This document shows positions 35,934 through 45,900 of a stretch of DNA of 64,000 nucleotides, in pieces; the first letter of the stretch is position 1; each line of letters starts with the position of its first letter. The notes below the pieces were generated by a model. The model made no database searches. It saw only the letters and a program-made list of their open reading frames with translations, and was not told where the DNA came from. The stretch is from Hymenobacter sp. 15J16-1T3B (GTDB taxonomy: Bacteria; Bacteroidota; Bacteroidia; Cytophagales; Hymenobacteraceae), in assembly GCF_020711235.1 (NCBI RefSeq), contig NZ_JAJFAV010000018.1, forward strand, positions 1 to 64,000. The letters are read 5' to 3'. The position numbers and the translations under genes were made by a program.

Positions 35934-37334
35934 TTAGAAGCGGGCACCGCCCACGGCGTAGCGGAGCCGGGCCAGCGCGCGGCGTTGGTCGGCACGGGCT
36001 TCGGCAGCCCGTTGGCGGGCGTCGAGCAGCTGCCGGGTGGTTTCGGCGACCTGCACGTAGGGGAAGTCGCCGTTGACGAAGGCGTTGGTGGAGCGCCGGA
36101 GCGCGTCCTGCAGGCTGGGCAGGTAGCTGTTGTCCCACAGCGCCACGCTGCGGCTGGCCTGCTCGTACTGCGCGTAGGCTTCGCGTACGTCGAGCCCCAC
36201 TGTTTGGCGCAGCGCCAAGTACTGCCACGCGGCCTGTTCCAGCTCAACCCGCACCCGCGCGATACGGCCCTGGTTGCGGTTGAATATGGGCAGCCCGACA
36301 GCCGCGCCCGGTCCGAGGTGAATCGGGTTCGGGTCGTTCAGGCGGGCATTCAGGGACAGCACAAACGAAAACACCCGGCTCCGCTCCCACTTCAGCCGCC
36401 GTCCAGTCGCTTCGATACCGATGCGGGCAGCCCACAGGTCGGGCCGGGCCGCGTACGCCGAGTCCAATAGCGCGGGCAGTGGTGGCACGGTGGCGGGAGC
36501 CGTACTCGTTGGGGTAAAGCGCACGGAATCGGCATTTAGCGAATCCAGCCGCAGCGAAGCCAGCAGCCGCAGGCGCGCTACCTGGGCATCCCGGCGGGCC
36601 CGCAGGTAGTCGTCTACCGCGCGGAGGGAGTCGGCGCTGGGCGCCACGGTTTCCAGCTCGCTGGCTTCACCGACTCGATAACGGGAGCGGACGATACGCG
36701 CCACCTCCGCCCGCATCCGAATGGCTTCCTGGGCAATGCGCACCCGCTCGTCGGCCAGGCCCACGTCGGCGTAGGACACCTGCGCGTCGCGGCCCACCGT
36801 CAGGCCGCGGGCCACCAGGCTTTCGGCCACGCGCTGGGTTTCCAGCTGGGCTGCCCCCACTCGCAAGGGCCGCTGCCACAGCAAATCAGCGGCGAAATTC
36901 AGAGCCAGCGTAAACGGGGCAGTCCCATATGAAGTAACGGCCGACAGCACCGGGTTGGTGAGCAGGCCGGCATCCTGCAAATCGGCCTGCGCCAGGGACA
37001 GCGTCGCCAGGTCGGCCTGAAACGCGGGGTTGCGCGTCAGAGCTAGGCGCGTGACGGCTTCCTCGCTGAGCCCAGTTTGTAGCTCCAGCGGTGCGGGCAA
37101 GGGCGCGGCAGGAGGTCGGGCGGTACCCAGTTCGTAGCCGGCGCGGCGTTGCAGCCGGCCGGCCACGTGCGCCCGGTCGTAGGAGGATTTGGTACTGACG
37201 CAGCCGGCTAACAGCAGCGGCAGCGCCCACATCCAGAGCCGGCAGGCACGCAGCAGCCGGACGGCGGCCGGTGCAAGACGGCTGGTGGAACTTGAAGGAG
37301 AGCGTTTCAATGCGGTCAGCAATGGGTGGAACAT
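35934..37334 (-). CDS. TolC-family outer-membrane channel, system 1
   Basis: From ATG 37334 the product is 466 residues. A lipoprotein-like sequence (LLLAGC) occurs after about 35 residues, so a start at the internal Met near residue 34 is possible. Two repeats of the outer-membrane-factor helices are seen (about 110-250 and 290-460), with EAVTRLALTRNPAFQADLAT and YAARPDLWAARIGIEATG. The protein forms the outer-membrane duct for pump 1. It lies between the PepSY-like gene 2 (16 bp upstream) and adaptor 1. Confidence 0.88.
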   Translation of the reverse strand: MFHPLLTALKRSPSSSTSRLAPAAVRLLRACRLWMWALPLLLAGCVSTKSSYDRAHVAGRLQRRAGYELGTARPPAAPLPAPLELQTGLSEEAVTRLALTRNPAFQADLATLSLAQADLQDAGLLTNPVLSAVTSYGTAPFTLALNFAADLLWQRPLRVGAAQLETQRVAESLVARGLTVGRDAQVSYADVGLADERVRIAQEAIRMRAEVARIVRSRYRVGEASELETVAPSADSLRAVDDYLRARRDAQVARLRLLASLRLDSLNADSVRFTPTSTAPATVPPLPALLDSAYAARPDLWAARIGIEATGRRLKWERSRVFSFVLSLNARLNDPNPIHLGPGAAVGLPIFNRNQGRIARVRVELEQAAWQYLALRQTVGLDVREAYAQYEQASRSVALWDNSYLPSLQDALRRSTNAFVNGDFPYVQVAETTRQLLDARQRAAEARADQRRALARLRYAVGGARF

Positions 37335-37350
37335 GAATCCGAGCGCGGCC

Positions 37351-37827
37351 TCAGTCGCCGGTTTCAGGGTGGAGTACTTCCGTGCCATCGGCGCGCAGGT
37401 ACAGGTCGTGGGCGCGGCCCGCGCGGGCGAGTTCGGCCTCGTAAAGCGTATCACCGCCCCGGACGAGGACGGCGGCTTCCGATAGCTGGTACCCGGCGTG
37501 GTGCGTTGCCAGCCGCTGGCGCACGGGACCGGGCAGCTGCGCCGGCGGTATCTGCCGCTCCGTTTCTGTTATCTGGCCGGCTGGGTTGAGCATGATCCAC
37601 GTTTTCCAGCGCGTCTGGCCGTCGGCAAACTCGGCTTCGTACTCCGCGCCTTCCTTCGTCCAGACGACGGCAGCGGCATTGGGGTATGCCCGGTGCAGGG
37701 CACCGGTGATGGCTACTGGAATGGTGGCTTGGTCGAGCGTCGTCACCCAGCCGACCTCCCGACCCCATAGCCAGGCGCCTAGCCCGATGATGCCCAGCAC
37801 CGTACCTGCGTTGAGTAGTTTTTTCAT
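37351..37827 (-). CDS. PepSY-like periplasmic protein 2
   Basis: From ATG 37827 the product is 158 residues: a signal-anchor (about 6-22), then two PepSY-like units (ITGALHRAYPNAAAVVWTKE; VRQRLATHHAGYQLSEA) with YEAEF and YEAEL strands, arranged as in PepSY-like protein 1. It is the first gene of the operon PepSY2-channel 1-adaptor 1-pump 1. A long leader of 160 bp separates it from its regulon promoter. Possible roles are sensing or buffering the signal that the two-component system detects; this is inference from association. Confidence 0.8.
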   Translation of the reverse strand: MKKLLNAGTVLGIIGLGAWLWGREVGWVTTLDQATIPVAITGALHRAYPNAAAVVWTKEGAEYEAEFADGQTRWKTWIMLNPAGQITETERQIPPAQLPGPVRQRLATHHAGYQLSEAAVLVRGGDTLYEAELARAGRAHDLYLRADGTEVLHPETGD

Positions 37828-37988
37828 GTGGTCAGATGTCAGGCAACCAAGTAGCCAAGGCCGGCGGAAGGAGGTGCTGTTTTGCACTCGGCAACTAATT
37901 GCAGCTTCACAATGACTTTTAATGCCATTTTAATTTTTTGGCTTTGGTACTTAATCAGTAGATGAAGATTTCGTGAAGAACCTTTCTG

Positions 37989-38020
37989 CAACTCTACGCT
38001 CCCATTCTGTAGAGAATCTG
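37989..38020 (-). promoter_or_regulatory. Regulon promoter of RND system 1 operon
   Basis: Gene-direction box CAGATTCTCTACAGAA (38020-38005), 8 bp, then TAGAGTTG (37996-37989), a 7-of-8 match to TAnnTTTG. The start of PepSY-like gene 2 is about 160 bp further, so the transcript would have a long leader. Confidence 0.75.
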
Positions 38021-38073
38021 TGGGCGCATCCCCGATTCGTTTGCAGTGGCCGACTGAGTGAATCGGAGCCCAG

Positions 38074-38114
38074 AAAAAAAGTCGGCCCGCTCTGGTAAAA
38101 CAGGGCGGGCCGAC
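38074..38114 (-). terminator. Rho-independent terminator after the histidine kinase gene
   Basis: On the minus strand a perfect 10-bp stem GTCGGCCCGC / GCGGGCCGAC (38114-38105 and 38090-38081) is followed by a run of seven T. It begins 36 bp past the kinase stop codon and separates the two-component operon from the promoter of RND system 1. Confidence 0.88.
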
Positions 38115-38149
38115 TTCGTTGAAGCGGAGAGTACGAGACGACGAACGTG

Positions 38150-39397
38150 TCAGAATTGCGCCCGCAGTGTGTGCCAAGCGCCATCCGGACTGAAGGTGTA
38201 GCGCAGCTGCCCGCCGTAGAGCCCACAGATCTGTTGGGCGATGCTCAGGCCCAGGCCGGGCGAGTCGGAAGCGGCGTTGTGCTTGCGGAAGCGGCCGAGC
38301 AGCTGTGCGGGGTCGCCGTCCAGCGGCAGGCCGGTGTTGCGGATTTCCAGCGCGTGGGCATCCAGACGGATGCGCAGCTGGCCGCCGGGTACGTTGTGCT
38401 TCACCGCGTTCTGCAGCAAATTGCTCACCAGCGAATCAGCCAGGGCCGGGTGCATGGCCACGGATAAAGGGGCGTCTACCTGTAGCACCGGCTCGATCTG
38501 TTTAGCTTCCAGAAACTCCTGTAGCTGCGCCAGCTTATCGCGCACCAACACGTCGAGCTGCACCGGCCGGGCCTCGGTGAACTGGCGGTTCTCAATCTTG
38601 CTGAGCAGCGTGAGGGCCTGGTGCAGCCGCGAGAGACGCAACGCGGCCCGGTACAGCTCCCGCACGGGCTGCGCGGCGCCTTCGGGCAGGTTGGGCAGCT
38701 GCATGAGCTGCTCCAGCTGCGCCTGCATGATGGCCAGCGGGGTCTGCGTTTCGTGGGCCGCGTTTTCGGTGAACTCCTTTAGTGCCTGGTAATCGGCCGT
38801 CACGCGTTGGGTGAGCTGGGCTAAGGCTTGGTTCAGTTCGCTGAACTCGTCGATAGGCGTGGCGGGTAGCTCCAGCGCCTGGGGTTGTTGCAGCCGATAC
38901 TGGCGCAGTGAAGCCAGCGTGCGGTAAAACGGCGCCCACAGCCAGCGCGAGAGCCAGCGGTTGAGCAACACCAAACACAGCATCAGCCCGCCCATCACGG
39001 TCAGCATCACCCCGAGCACGACTTCCAACACGTCGCTGGTTTCGATCAAGGACTTGCGTAGGGTCAGCCAGTAGCGCTGGCCCTGCAGGTCAAGCGAAAA
39101 CGACACCACCCGGAAGGGCACCATCGTACGTTCCGCAGGGTCGTAAATCAGCGTATCGCCCAAACCCGCGGGTCGCGGCTGCCGGCTGATGGTCAGCTCA
39201 TTGGGATTGGTAATGGGCGGAAGTACACCCGTTTCGCGGATGTGTTGTCGCAGATAGTCGCGGTGAAACTGCAGTTGCTCGTCAACCTCTTCAGCCAGTA
39301 CGTGCTGAATGCCAACGTACAGCGCGCCTGTGCCCAGCACAAACAGCAGCGTGACCAGCGCCAGGTAATAACGGTTGGTGGTGGTGAGAAGCTTCAC
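38150..39397 (-). CDS. Sensor histidine kinase of the transposon two-component system
   Basis: The 415-residue protein has two membrane helices (about 9-30 and 126-146) around a periplasmic domain of about 95 residues, then a HAMP-like linker, the HisKA box ENAAHETQTPLA (His215), and an ATPase domain with N-box NLLQNAVKHN, a G1-like region and the late GLGLSIAQQICGLYGG. The periplasmic part has no recognised ligand motif. It lies 99 bp after the response regulator gene on the same strand and they form one operon. The signal is unknown; the cargo (efflux and lipid phosphatases) suggests envelope or metal stress. Confidence 0.93.
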   Translation of the reverse strand: MKLLTTTNRYYLALVTLLFVLGTGALYVGIQHVLAEEVDEQLQFHRDYLRQHIRETGVLPPITNPNELTISRQPRPAGLGDTLIYDPAERTMVPFRVVSFSLDLQGQRYWLTLRKSLIETSDVLEVVLGVMLTVMGGLMLCLVLLNRWLSRWLWAPFYRTLASLRQYRLQQPQALELPATPIDEFSELNQALAQLTQRVTADYQALKEFTENAAHETQTPLAIMQAQLEQLMQLPNLPEGAAQPVRELYRAALRLSRLHQALTLLSKIENRQFTEARPVQLDVLVRDKLAQLQEFLEAKQIEPVLQVDAPLSVAMHPALADSLVSNLLQNAVKHNVPGGQLRIRLDAHALEIRNTGLPLDGDPAQLLGRFRKHNAASDSPGLGLSIAQQICGLYGGQLRYTFSPDGAWHTLRAQF

Positions 39398-39496
39398 TCT
39401 TCGTTTTCCGTTGTTGGTTTTTCGTCAGCCACTACCGTTACGCGGTAAATTCCGGACTCGAAAAACGAATAACGAGCAACGAAAAACGCGTCAATA

Positions 39497-40174
39497 CTAT
39501 TCGGCTTCCAGCTTGTATCCCAGGCCGTAGATGGTGCGGATGTAGTTGTCGGCGCCGGCGTCCTGGAGCTTTTTGCGCAGGTTCTTCAGGTGGGTGTAGA
39601 TGAAGTCGAAGGAGTCGGCCATATCGGCCGCGTCGCCCCAGATGTGCTCGGCAATGGCTTCCTTAGTCAGCACGCGGTTGGGGTTGGCCAGGAAAAACAG
39701 CAGCAAATCGTACTCCTTACGGGTGAGCGTGATGGGCTGCTCCTTCACCTGCACCAGCGCCTGGTCGGGCCACACCGTCAGGTCGCGGAAGGCGAGGTGG
39801 CGCTGCCCCTGAAACTGCCGCCGCCGCAGAATGGCGCGCAGGCGGGCGTTCAGCTCGGCCAGGTGAAAGGGCTTGGCCAAGTAGTCGTCGGCGCCCAGCT
39901 CCAGGCCCTGAATCTTGTCGTCGAGCCCGTCGCGGGCGGAGAGGATGAGCACGCCGGCGGCCGATTTGTCGGCCTTAAGGGTGCGCACCAGGTTCAGGCC
40001 GTTGCCGTCGGGCAGGGTCAGGTCCATCAGCACGCAGTCGTACTGGTAAAGCTTGATCTTATCGTGCGCCTGCCGGTAATTCTCGGCCGTTTCGCACACG
40101 TAGCCGTCGTGGCGCAGATATTCCAGCAGCGAGGCGCGCAGCGGCGCTTCGTCTTCGACAATGAGAATTTTCAA
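39497..40174 (-). CDS. OmpR-family response regulator of the transposon
   Basis: The 225-residue protein has a receiver domain with acidic pocket VEDE (7-10), phospho-acceptor Asp51 in VLMDLTLPDG, a conserved SARD segment and KPFHL, followed by an OmpR-type winged helix (about 130-225) with LTRKEYDLLLFFLANPNRVLT and the C-terminal YIRTIYGLGYKLE. OmpR-type proteins bind head-to-tail repeats spaced 10-11 bp, which is exactly the spacing of the cargo promoter boxes. A weak copy of the box precedes this gene, consistent with autoregulation. It is therefore the leading candidate regulator of the cargo. Confidence 0.95.
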   Translation of the reverse strand: MKILIVEDEAPLRASLLEYLRHDGYVCETAENYRQAHDKIKLYQYDCVLMDLTLPDGNGLNLVRTLKADKSAAGVLILSARDGLDDKIQGLELGADDYLAKPFHLAELNARLRAILRRRQFQGQRHLAFRDLTVWPDQALVQVKEQPITLTRKEYDLLLFFLANPNRVLTKEAIAEHIWGDAADMADSFDFIYTHLKNLRKKLQDAGADNYIRTIYGLGYKLEAE

Positions 40175-40217
40175 GTCTGCAAACAGCTAACAGCGGACGG
40201 AAAAACAAAAGAGAGCG

Positions 40218-40249
40218 GCAAGCAAAGCTTGAATTCTGAGGAAAAATTG
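40218..40249 (-). promoter_or_regulatory. Weak regulon promoter of the two-component genes
   Basis: Gene-direction box CAATTTTTCCTCAGAA (40249-40234) keeps the proximal CAGAA and has a degenerate distal half-site. It is followed by 8 bp and TTGCTTGC (40225-40218), a poor -7. Position is right for the regulator gene start at 40174. It counts only as supporting evidence. Confidence 0.4.
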
Positions 40250-40342
40250 TAGTTGGCTGTCAGCGCAACAGCTTCGGGAAGAGCGGCGTACCACGCTTGC
40301 CGCCAGGAATTAAAAATAGGGTTAAAACCCTCCTGGCAACTC

Positions 40343-40374
40343 CAGCATTCCGTCAGAATCGGGCGGTTCATTTG
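40343..40374 (+). promoter_or_regulatory. Regulon promoter of RND system 2
   Basis: On the plus strand the box reads CAGCATTCCGTCAGAA (40343-40358), then 8 bp and TTCATTTG (40367-40374), a 7-of-8 match to TAnnTTTG. The channel gene starts at 40387, only 12 bp later. It is the only member on the plus strand and its orientation follows its gene, as expected for a true promoter. Confidence 0.6.
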
Positions 40375-40386
40375 CTGCACTTCCCA

Positions 40387-41706
40387 ATGCTGCGACTCTT
40401 GTTTTCCTCTTTCGCTTTCCGTTTTGGTCGCCTTAGTGGCCGGCTTGCCGTAGCCTGCGGGCTGCTGTGGCTGAGCATTACCGCCACCCAGGCCCAGCAG
40501 GAGCTACGTACGCTCGACGAGTTCCTGACCTTGTCTCGCTCGACCAGCCCACTGCTGCGCGATTTCGCCGGACAAGTAGCCCAGAACCGCCTCGACAGCC
40601 TCCGCCGCCGCGCCCAGCAACGCCCCCAGATTACGGGCAACGGGGCAGCCGTGGCCGCGCCCATCATCCACCGCCGCCCCAACGGCGAAGGCGGCTTCGG
40701 CTACGACGAGGCGGTATCGAACGGCGGCAACTACGCGGCTTACGTCGGGGCGACCCAGCCGGTGCTCGGCGGGCCGGTGCTGCGCAACGACTACCGCATC
40801 CTCGAAAGCCAGGGCCTGGTGCTGCGCAACAACCGGCAGCTGGCCGCGCTGGACCTACGCCGCACCGTCACCGACCAGTTTCTGACGGCCTACGCCGCCG
40901 AGCAGCAGTGGACCTACAACCAGGAACTGCTGCGCACCCTCAACCAGCAGGATGCGCTACTGCGCAAGCTGGTCAACGGCGGCGTGTACAAGCAGACGCA
41001 ATACTTGGCTTTCTACGCCTCCGTGCGCAACCAGGAAGTCACCACCCAGCAGGCCCGGCTGACGTACCGCCGCGAGTTGGGCACACTCCGCTACCTGGCC
41101 GGCTCGGGCGACACCGCTTTGGTACTGCTCAACAAGCCCCAGCCACCCACGCACCGCACGCTGGCCGGCCTGGGCTCCATCACCCAGCGCCAGTACACGC
41201 TCGATTCGCTGCGCCTCCGCCTCGACCGCGAAGCCGTGGACCTGAGCTACCGCCCCAAGCTCAACTGGGTGCTCGACGCGGGTTTACAGTCGGCCAACCC
41301 AGCCCCGCTTTACCTCACCCACAACGTAGGCTTCAGTGGGGGACTCACGCTGACGCTCCCCATTTTTGACGGCCACCAGCGCCAGCTCAGCTACGAGCGG
41401 ATTCGCATCTCGGAGCAGATTCGCACGGGCTACCGCGCCTTCCTGACCACCCAGCGCCGCCAGCAGTACCAGCAGCTCGAAGGCCTCACCCGCGAGTCGG
41501 ACCAGCTCATTGCCAGCATCCGCCGGCAGCTGGGCATTGCCGCGGCCCTGGTCGACGCCGGCCGCCAGCAGCTCACCACCGGCGACATCACCATCCTTGA
41601 TTACCTGCAGTTGGTCAGTAGCTACCGAGGCTTTCAGTTCAGCCTTACGCAGGCCGAAACCGAGCGGCTGCGCAACCTCTTCGCCCTGGATTATCTGGGC
41701 GAGTGA
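40387..41706 (+). CDS. TolC-family outer-membrane channel, system 2
   Basis: The ATG at 40387 gives 439 residues, with a signal peptide ending ITATQAQ and then the two-repeat outer-membrane-factor domain. Regular helices of about 60 residues occur with YVGATQPVLGGPVLRNDYRI, QFLTAYAAEQQWTYNQELLRTL and a late GFSGGLTLTLPIFDGHQRQL. It would form the outer-membrane duct of RND system 2. It is shorter and different from channel 1, so the two systems were not created by recent duplication. The adaptor gene starts 65 bp downstream. Confidence 0.9.
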   Translation: MLRLLFSSFAFRFGRLSGRLAVACGLLWLSITATQAQQELRTLDEFLTLSRSTSPLLRDFAGQVAQNRLDSLRRRAQQRPQITGNGAAVAAPIIHRRPNGEGGFGYDEAVSNGGNYAAYVGATQPVLGGPVLRNDYRILESQGLVLRNNRQLAALDLRRTVTDQFLTAYAAEQQWTYNQELLRTLNQQDALLRKLVNGGVYKQTQYLAFYASVRNQEVTTQQARLTYRRELGTLRYLAGSGDTALVLLNKPQPPTHRTLAGLGSITQRQYTLDSLRLRLDREAVDLSYRPKLNWVLDAGLQSANPAPLYLTHNVGFSGGLTLTLPIFDGHQRQLSYERIRISEQIRTGYRAFLTTQRRQQYQQLEGLTRESDQLIASIRRQLGIAAALVDAGRQQLTTGDITILDYLQLVSSYRGFQFSLTQAETERLRNLFALDYLGE

Positions 41707-41771
41707 GCCGGTCCTCCGTGCTGCTGGCTTCTCGTTTCGTGGACTGTACTCGTCGCTTTTCTCCTGATTTC

Positions 41772-42785
41772 ATGTCTGTTCGCCTTTTCATCCCATCTGC
41801 CATTCGTGCCACCACGGCTCCGCCTCTCCTGGGCCAGCTGACCTGGGGCGTACGCCTGCTGCTGCCGCTGCTTTTGCTGCAGGCTTGCGGCGGCGCGGCC
41901 GACCCAGCAGCCGATGAAGCGGCGGCGGAAGAAGAAGTCCACGCCCGCGCCGCCGTGACGGTGGGCCGAGTGCAGACCGATACCGTGACGGACGTGCTAC
42001 ACCTGACGGGCGTCACGGCGTACCCGGCCAAGGACATTCTGCGCGCTACGACGACTGGCTACCTCGTGGCCCCGGTGCCGGTGCTGGGCCAGCACGTCGG
42101 GGCGGGCCAGACGGTTTTCACGCTCCAGACCAAGGAGTCGCGCACCCTGCACCTGGACCAGCTGACCGGTGACCCGAAGCTGCGCTTCAGCGGTATCATC
42201 CGCATTCCGAGCCCGCGCAATGGCGTCATGGCCACCGTCGATAAGCTGGCTGGCGACTACGTGCAGGACGGCGAGCCGCTCGGCACGGTGTACGACCAGT
42301 CGCGCTTCGGCTTCGTGCTCGACGTGCCCGTGACGCAGCTGCGCTACGTGCACCCCGGCCAAAGCTGCCGTATCACCTTACCAGACGGTCGCGTGCTACC
42401 AGGGCGCGTCACCGAGCCGCTGCCCGCCGCCGACGTGACCGTCCAGACCCAGCGCTACACCATCCGCCCGCTGGGCCCGGTCCCGGCCTTGCCCGAAAAC
42501 CTCACCGTCACCGTCGACCTCGACAAAACCGCCACGCAGGTGGCCGCCACGCTGCCCCGCGAAGCCGTGCTCAGCGACGAGACGCAAACGAGCTTCTGGG
42601 TGATGCGCCTGCTCAACGACAGCACCGCCGTGAAAGTAGCCGTGCGCCCTGGCCCGGAGCAGGACGGCCGGGTGGTCATCCGCAGCCCGCGCTTTTCCCC
42701 CACCGACCGCATCGTGCTGACCGGCAACTACGGCCTCGACGATACCGCCGCCGTGCAGCTGCCGGGCAAGCCGGCCACGGAGTAA
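41772..42785 (+). CDS. RND periplasmic adaptor, system 2
   Basis: From ATG 41772 the product is 337 residues. A GTG at 41703 overlapping the channel stop is the alternative start. It carries a signal region with lipobox-like LLLLQACGG, then an acidic linker, a barrel-sandwich half (ATTTGYLVAPVPVLGQHVGAGQ), a very short hairpin region and the second half (RIPSPRNGVMATVDKLAGDY). Loss of a long coiled-coil hairpin distinguishes it from adaptor 1. It is followed after 149 bp by the pump of the same orientation. Confidence 0.85.
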   Translation: MSVRLFIPSAIRATTAPPLLGQLTWGVRLLLPLLLLQACGGAADPAADEAAAEEEVHARAAVTVGRVQTDTVTDVLHLTGVTAYPAKDILRATTTGYLVAPVPVLGQHVGAGQTVFTLQTKESRTLHLDQLTGDPKLRFSGIIRIPSPRNGVMATVDKLAGDYVQDGEPLGTVYDQSRFGFVLDVPVTQLRYVHPGQSCRITLPDGRVLPGRVTEPLPAADVTVQTQRYTIRPLGPVPALPENLTVTVDLDKTATQVAATLPREAVLSDETQTSFWVMRLLNDSTAVKVAVRPGPEQDGRVVIRSPRFSPTDRIVLTGNYGLDDTAAVQLPGKPATE

Positions 42786-42934
42786 TCCGCACCGTCGTCC
42801 CGGGCCAAGCTGCCAGCCACTCACTCATCATCCTTCAACGCGGGAAGTGCTACCCGACAGGCAGCATGGGATTCGTCTGGTGCGACGCTCATCCCTGCCT
42901 GACGGTCACGTAGTCGCCAACCCCGCTCCACCAC

Positions 42935-45900
42935 ATGCGTTCGTCCGTTTTTCAAGCTTACAAGGCCCCTATTGCCGTCGTGCTGGCGCTCGGCCTTGCC
43001 CTGGGGGTGCTGGCGTACCGGCGCATCTCGGTGGCGCTGTTCCCGGAAGTCACCTTCCCAAAGGTGAAAGTCATTGCCGACAGCGGCCTGCAGCCCGTCG
43101 ACCGGATGATGGTAACGGTGACCAAGCCGATGGAAGACGCCATGAAGCAGGTGCCGGGCCTCACGCTGCTGCGCTCCACCACCAGCCGCGGCAGCTGCGA
43201 AATATCGGCCTACCTCGACTGGAACGTGGACGTGGTGCGCAGCCAGCAGAACATTGAGTCGCGGCTCAACCAGATACGCAGCGACCTGCCGGCCGGCACC
43301 AACATCAGCGTGGAGCGCATGAATCCGGCCATTCTGCCGGTGATGGGCTACACGCTGGAAGGACCCGGCCGCTCGGCACTGGAGCTGCGGCGGCTGGCGC
43401 TGCTCACCGTCAAGCCCTTCATTTCGCAGGTCGACGGCGTGTCGGCGGTGCAGATTCAAGGCGGGCGCACCAAAGAGTTTGAGGTAGAGCTGCTGCCCGA
43501 CCAGCTGGCTGCCTTCAACCTCACACCCGTCGACGTGAGTACCATGCTGGGGCAGACCAACTTCGTGCAGTCGAACGGCTACCTGGCCGACTACCGCCGC
43601 CTCTACCTCACCGTGACGGACGCCACCATCACCGATAAATCGGACGTGGAAAACGTGGTGCTGCGCAACGACGGCCGCCGCGTGGTGCGCCTGGCCGACG
43701 TGGCCACCGTGCGTATCAGCGAGCAGCCCGAGTACACCCGCATCAACGCCAACGGCCACGACGCGGTGCTCATCGGGGTGCTGCGCCAGCCCGATGCCAA
43801 CGTGGTGCAGGTGGCGGCCGGGGTGCGGGCCAAAATCAAGGCGCTGCAGGCCGGGCTGCCCCGCGGCATCCGCCTCGCCCCGTACTACGACCAGTCGGAT
43901 TTCGTGTCGGAAGTGGTGCGCTCGGTGCAGGACGCACTCTGGATCGGACTGGCGCTGGCGCTGGTCGTGACGGCGCTGTTTCTGCGCTCCTTCCGCGCCT
44001 CGCTCACCATCCTGCTGGCCATTCCCATTGCCCTGGCCCTCACCATTGCGGTGCTGTACTTCGGCCTGGGGTACTCGTTCAACATCATGACGCTGGGCGC
44101 TGTCGCCGCCGCCATCGGGCTGATGATTGACGACGCGGTGGTGATGGTGGAGCAGCTGCACCGCGTCGGGGAAGAGCACCCGGAAGCCTCGACGGGCGAA
44201 ATCGTGGCCCGCTCGGTGCAGCACCTGCTGCCGGCGCTGGTGGGCTCGTCGCTGAGCACCATCGTGATTTTCCTGCCCTTCGCCCTGCTCGGCGGCGTGG
44301 CCGGCGCCTACTTCAAGGTACTGGCTACTACGATGGTTGTGGCGCTGATTTGCTCCTTTCTGGTGGCCTGGCTGGGGCTGCCGGTGCTGTATCTGTTGCT
44401 CTCCCGCATGGGTTTCGGCGGAAAGAAGCCGAATGGGGAGGCGCTCCAGGCTGGGGTTGCTCCTGCTGAGCCCGCCGCGGCGGCTTCAGCGGATGAGCAA
44501 GCAGCCGGTGCCAGCCTAACCGAAGCCGCCCACCACGAAATTCCGTGGGTGCGCTCGGTTATTCGCCACCCGGCGTATTCGGTCGTGGGCGTGGCACTGC
44601 TCATCGGGCTGATGTGGTTTATCATTCCGCGCCTGGCCACGGGCTTTCTGCCGGAAATGGACGAGGGCGCCATCGTGCTCGACTACAACTCCCCGCCCGG
44701 TACCTCGCTGGAGGAAACCGACCGCATGCTGCGCCAGGCCGAAAAGCTCATCGTGCGGGTGCCGGAGGTGGCCAGCTACTCCCGCCGCACCGGCACGCAG
44801 ATGGGCTTCTTCATCACCGAGCCCAACAGCGGCGACTACCTCATCCGTCTCAAAACCGACCGGAAGCGCAGCACCGACGAGGTCATCGACGACATCCGCC
44901 AGCGCATCGAAAGCTCGCAGCCGGCCCTGATCATCGACTTCGGCCAGGTTATCGGCGACATGCTCGGCGACCTGATGAGCACCGTGCAGCCCATCGAAAT
45001 CAAGCTGTTCGGCCCGAACGCCGCCACCCGCTACGCCCTGGCCGACAAGGTGGCCGCCATCGTGGAAAGCACGCCCGGCACGGCCGACGTATTCAACGGA
45101 ATCGTGCGCGTGGGCCCGTCCATCGACGTGCGGCCCGAGCCGGCGCGCCTGGCGCAGTTCGGCCTCACGGCTACCGACTTTCAGACCCAGCTGCAAACCC
45201 AGCTGGCCGGCGTGGTGGCCGGCAACGTGCTGGAGGGCGAGCAACTGCTCAACATCCGCCTGCGCTACCCCGGCGCGGCTACCGCCAGCCTGCAGCAGGT
45301 GCGGCAGCAACCCATTTTCCTGCCCAATGGGCAACGCCGCCGCCTTGATGAGCTGGCAACGGTGCGCGTCTCGGCCGGCGACGCGGAGCTGGAGCGCGAA
45401 AACCTGCAGGCCATGACCGCCATTACCGCCCGCCTCAACGGCCGCGACCTGGGCTCGGCCATGAGCGACATCCGCCAGAAACTCGACCGCGACCTGGCGC
45501 TGCCGCCCGGCTACTTCATCCAGTTCGGCGGCTCCTACGCCGAGCAGCAGCAGTCGTTCCAGGAGCTGCTCACCATCCTGGTCACGGCCTGCCTGCTGGT
45601 ATTTGCCGTGGGCCTGTTTCTGTTCCGCGACCTGAAAGCCGCCGCGCTCATTCTGCTGATAGCCGTGCTCGGTCCCGCCGGCGGCAGCCTGGCGCTATAC
45701 CTGACGGGGACGCCGTTGAACGTAGGCTCCTACACCGGTCTGATCATGGTGGTGGGCATCATCGGCGAAAACGCCATTTTCACCCTGCAGCAGTTCAACG
45801 ACGCCCGCCGCGACGCCCCCGTGGAGCAGGCCATCGGCTACGCCATTGCCGCCCGCCTGCGTCCCAAGCTGATGACAGCGTTGTCGGCCATTGCCGCGCT

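Noticed and set aside
37839-38177. Minus-strand frame across the terminator between kinase and PepSY-like genes
   Set aside because: It runs through a strong rho-independent terminator and a promoter box and has no domain pattern.
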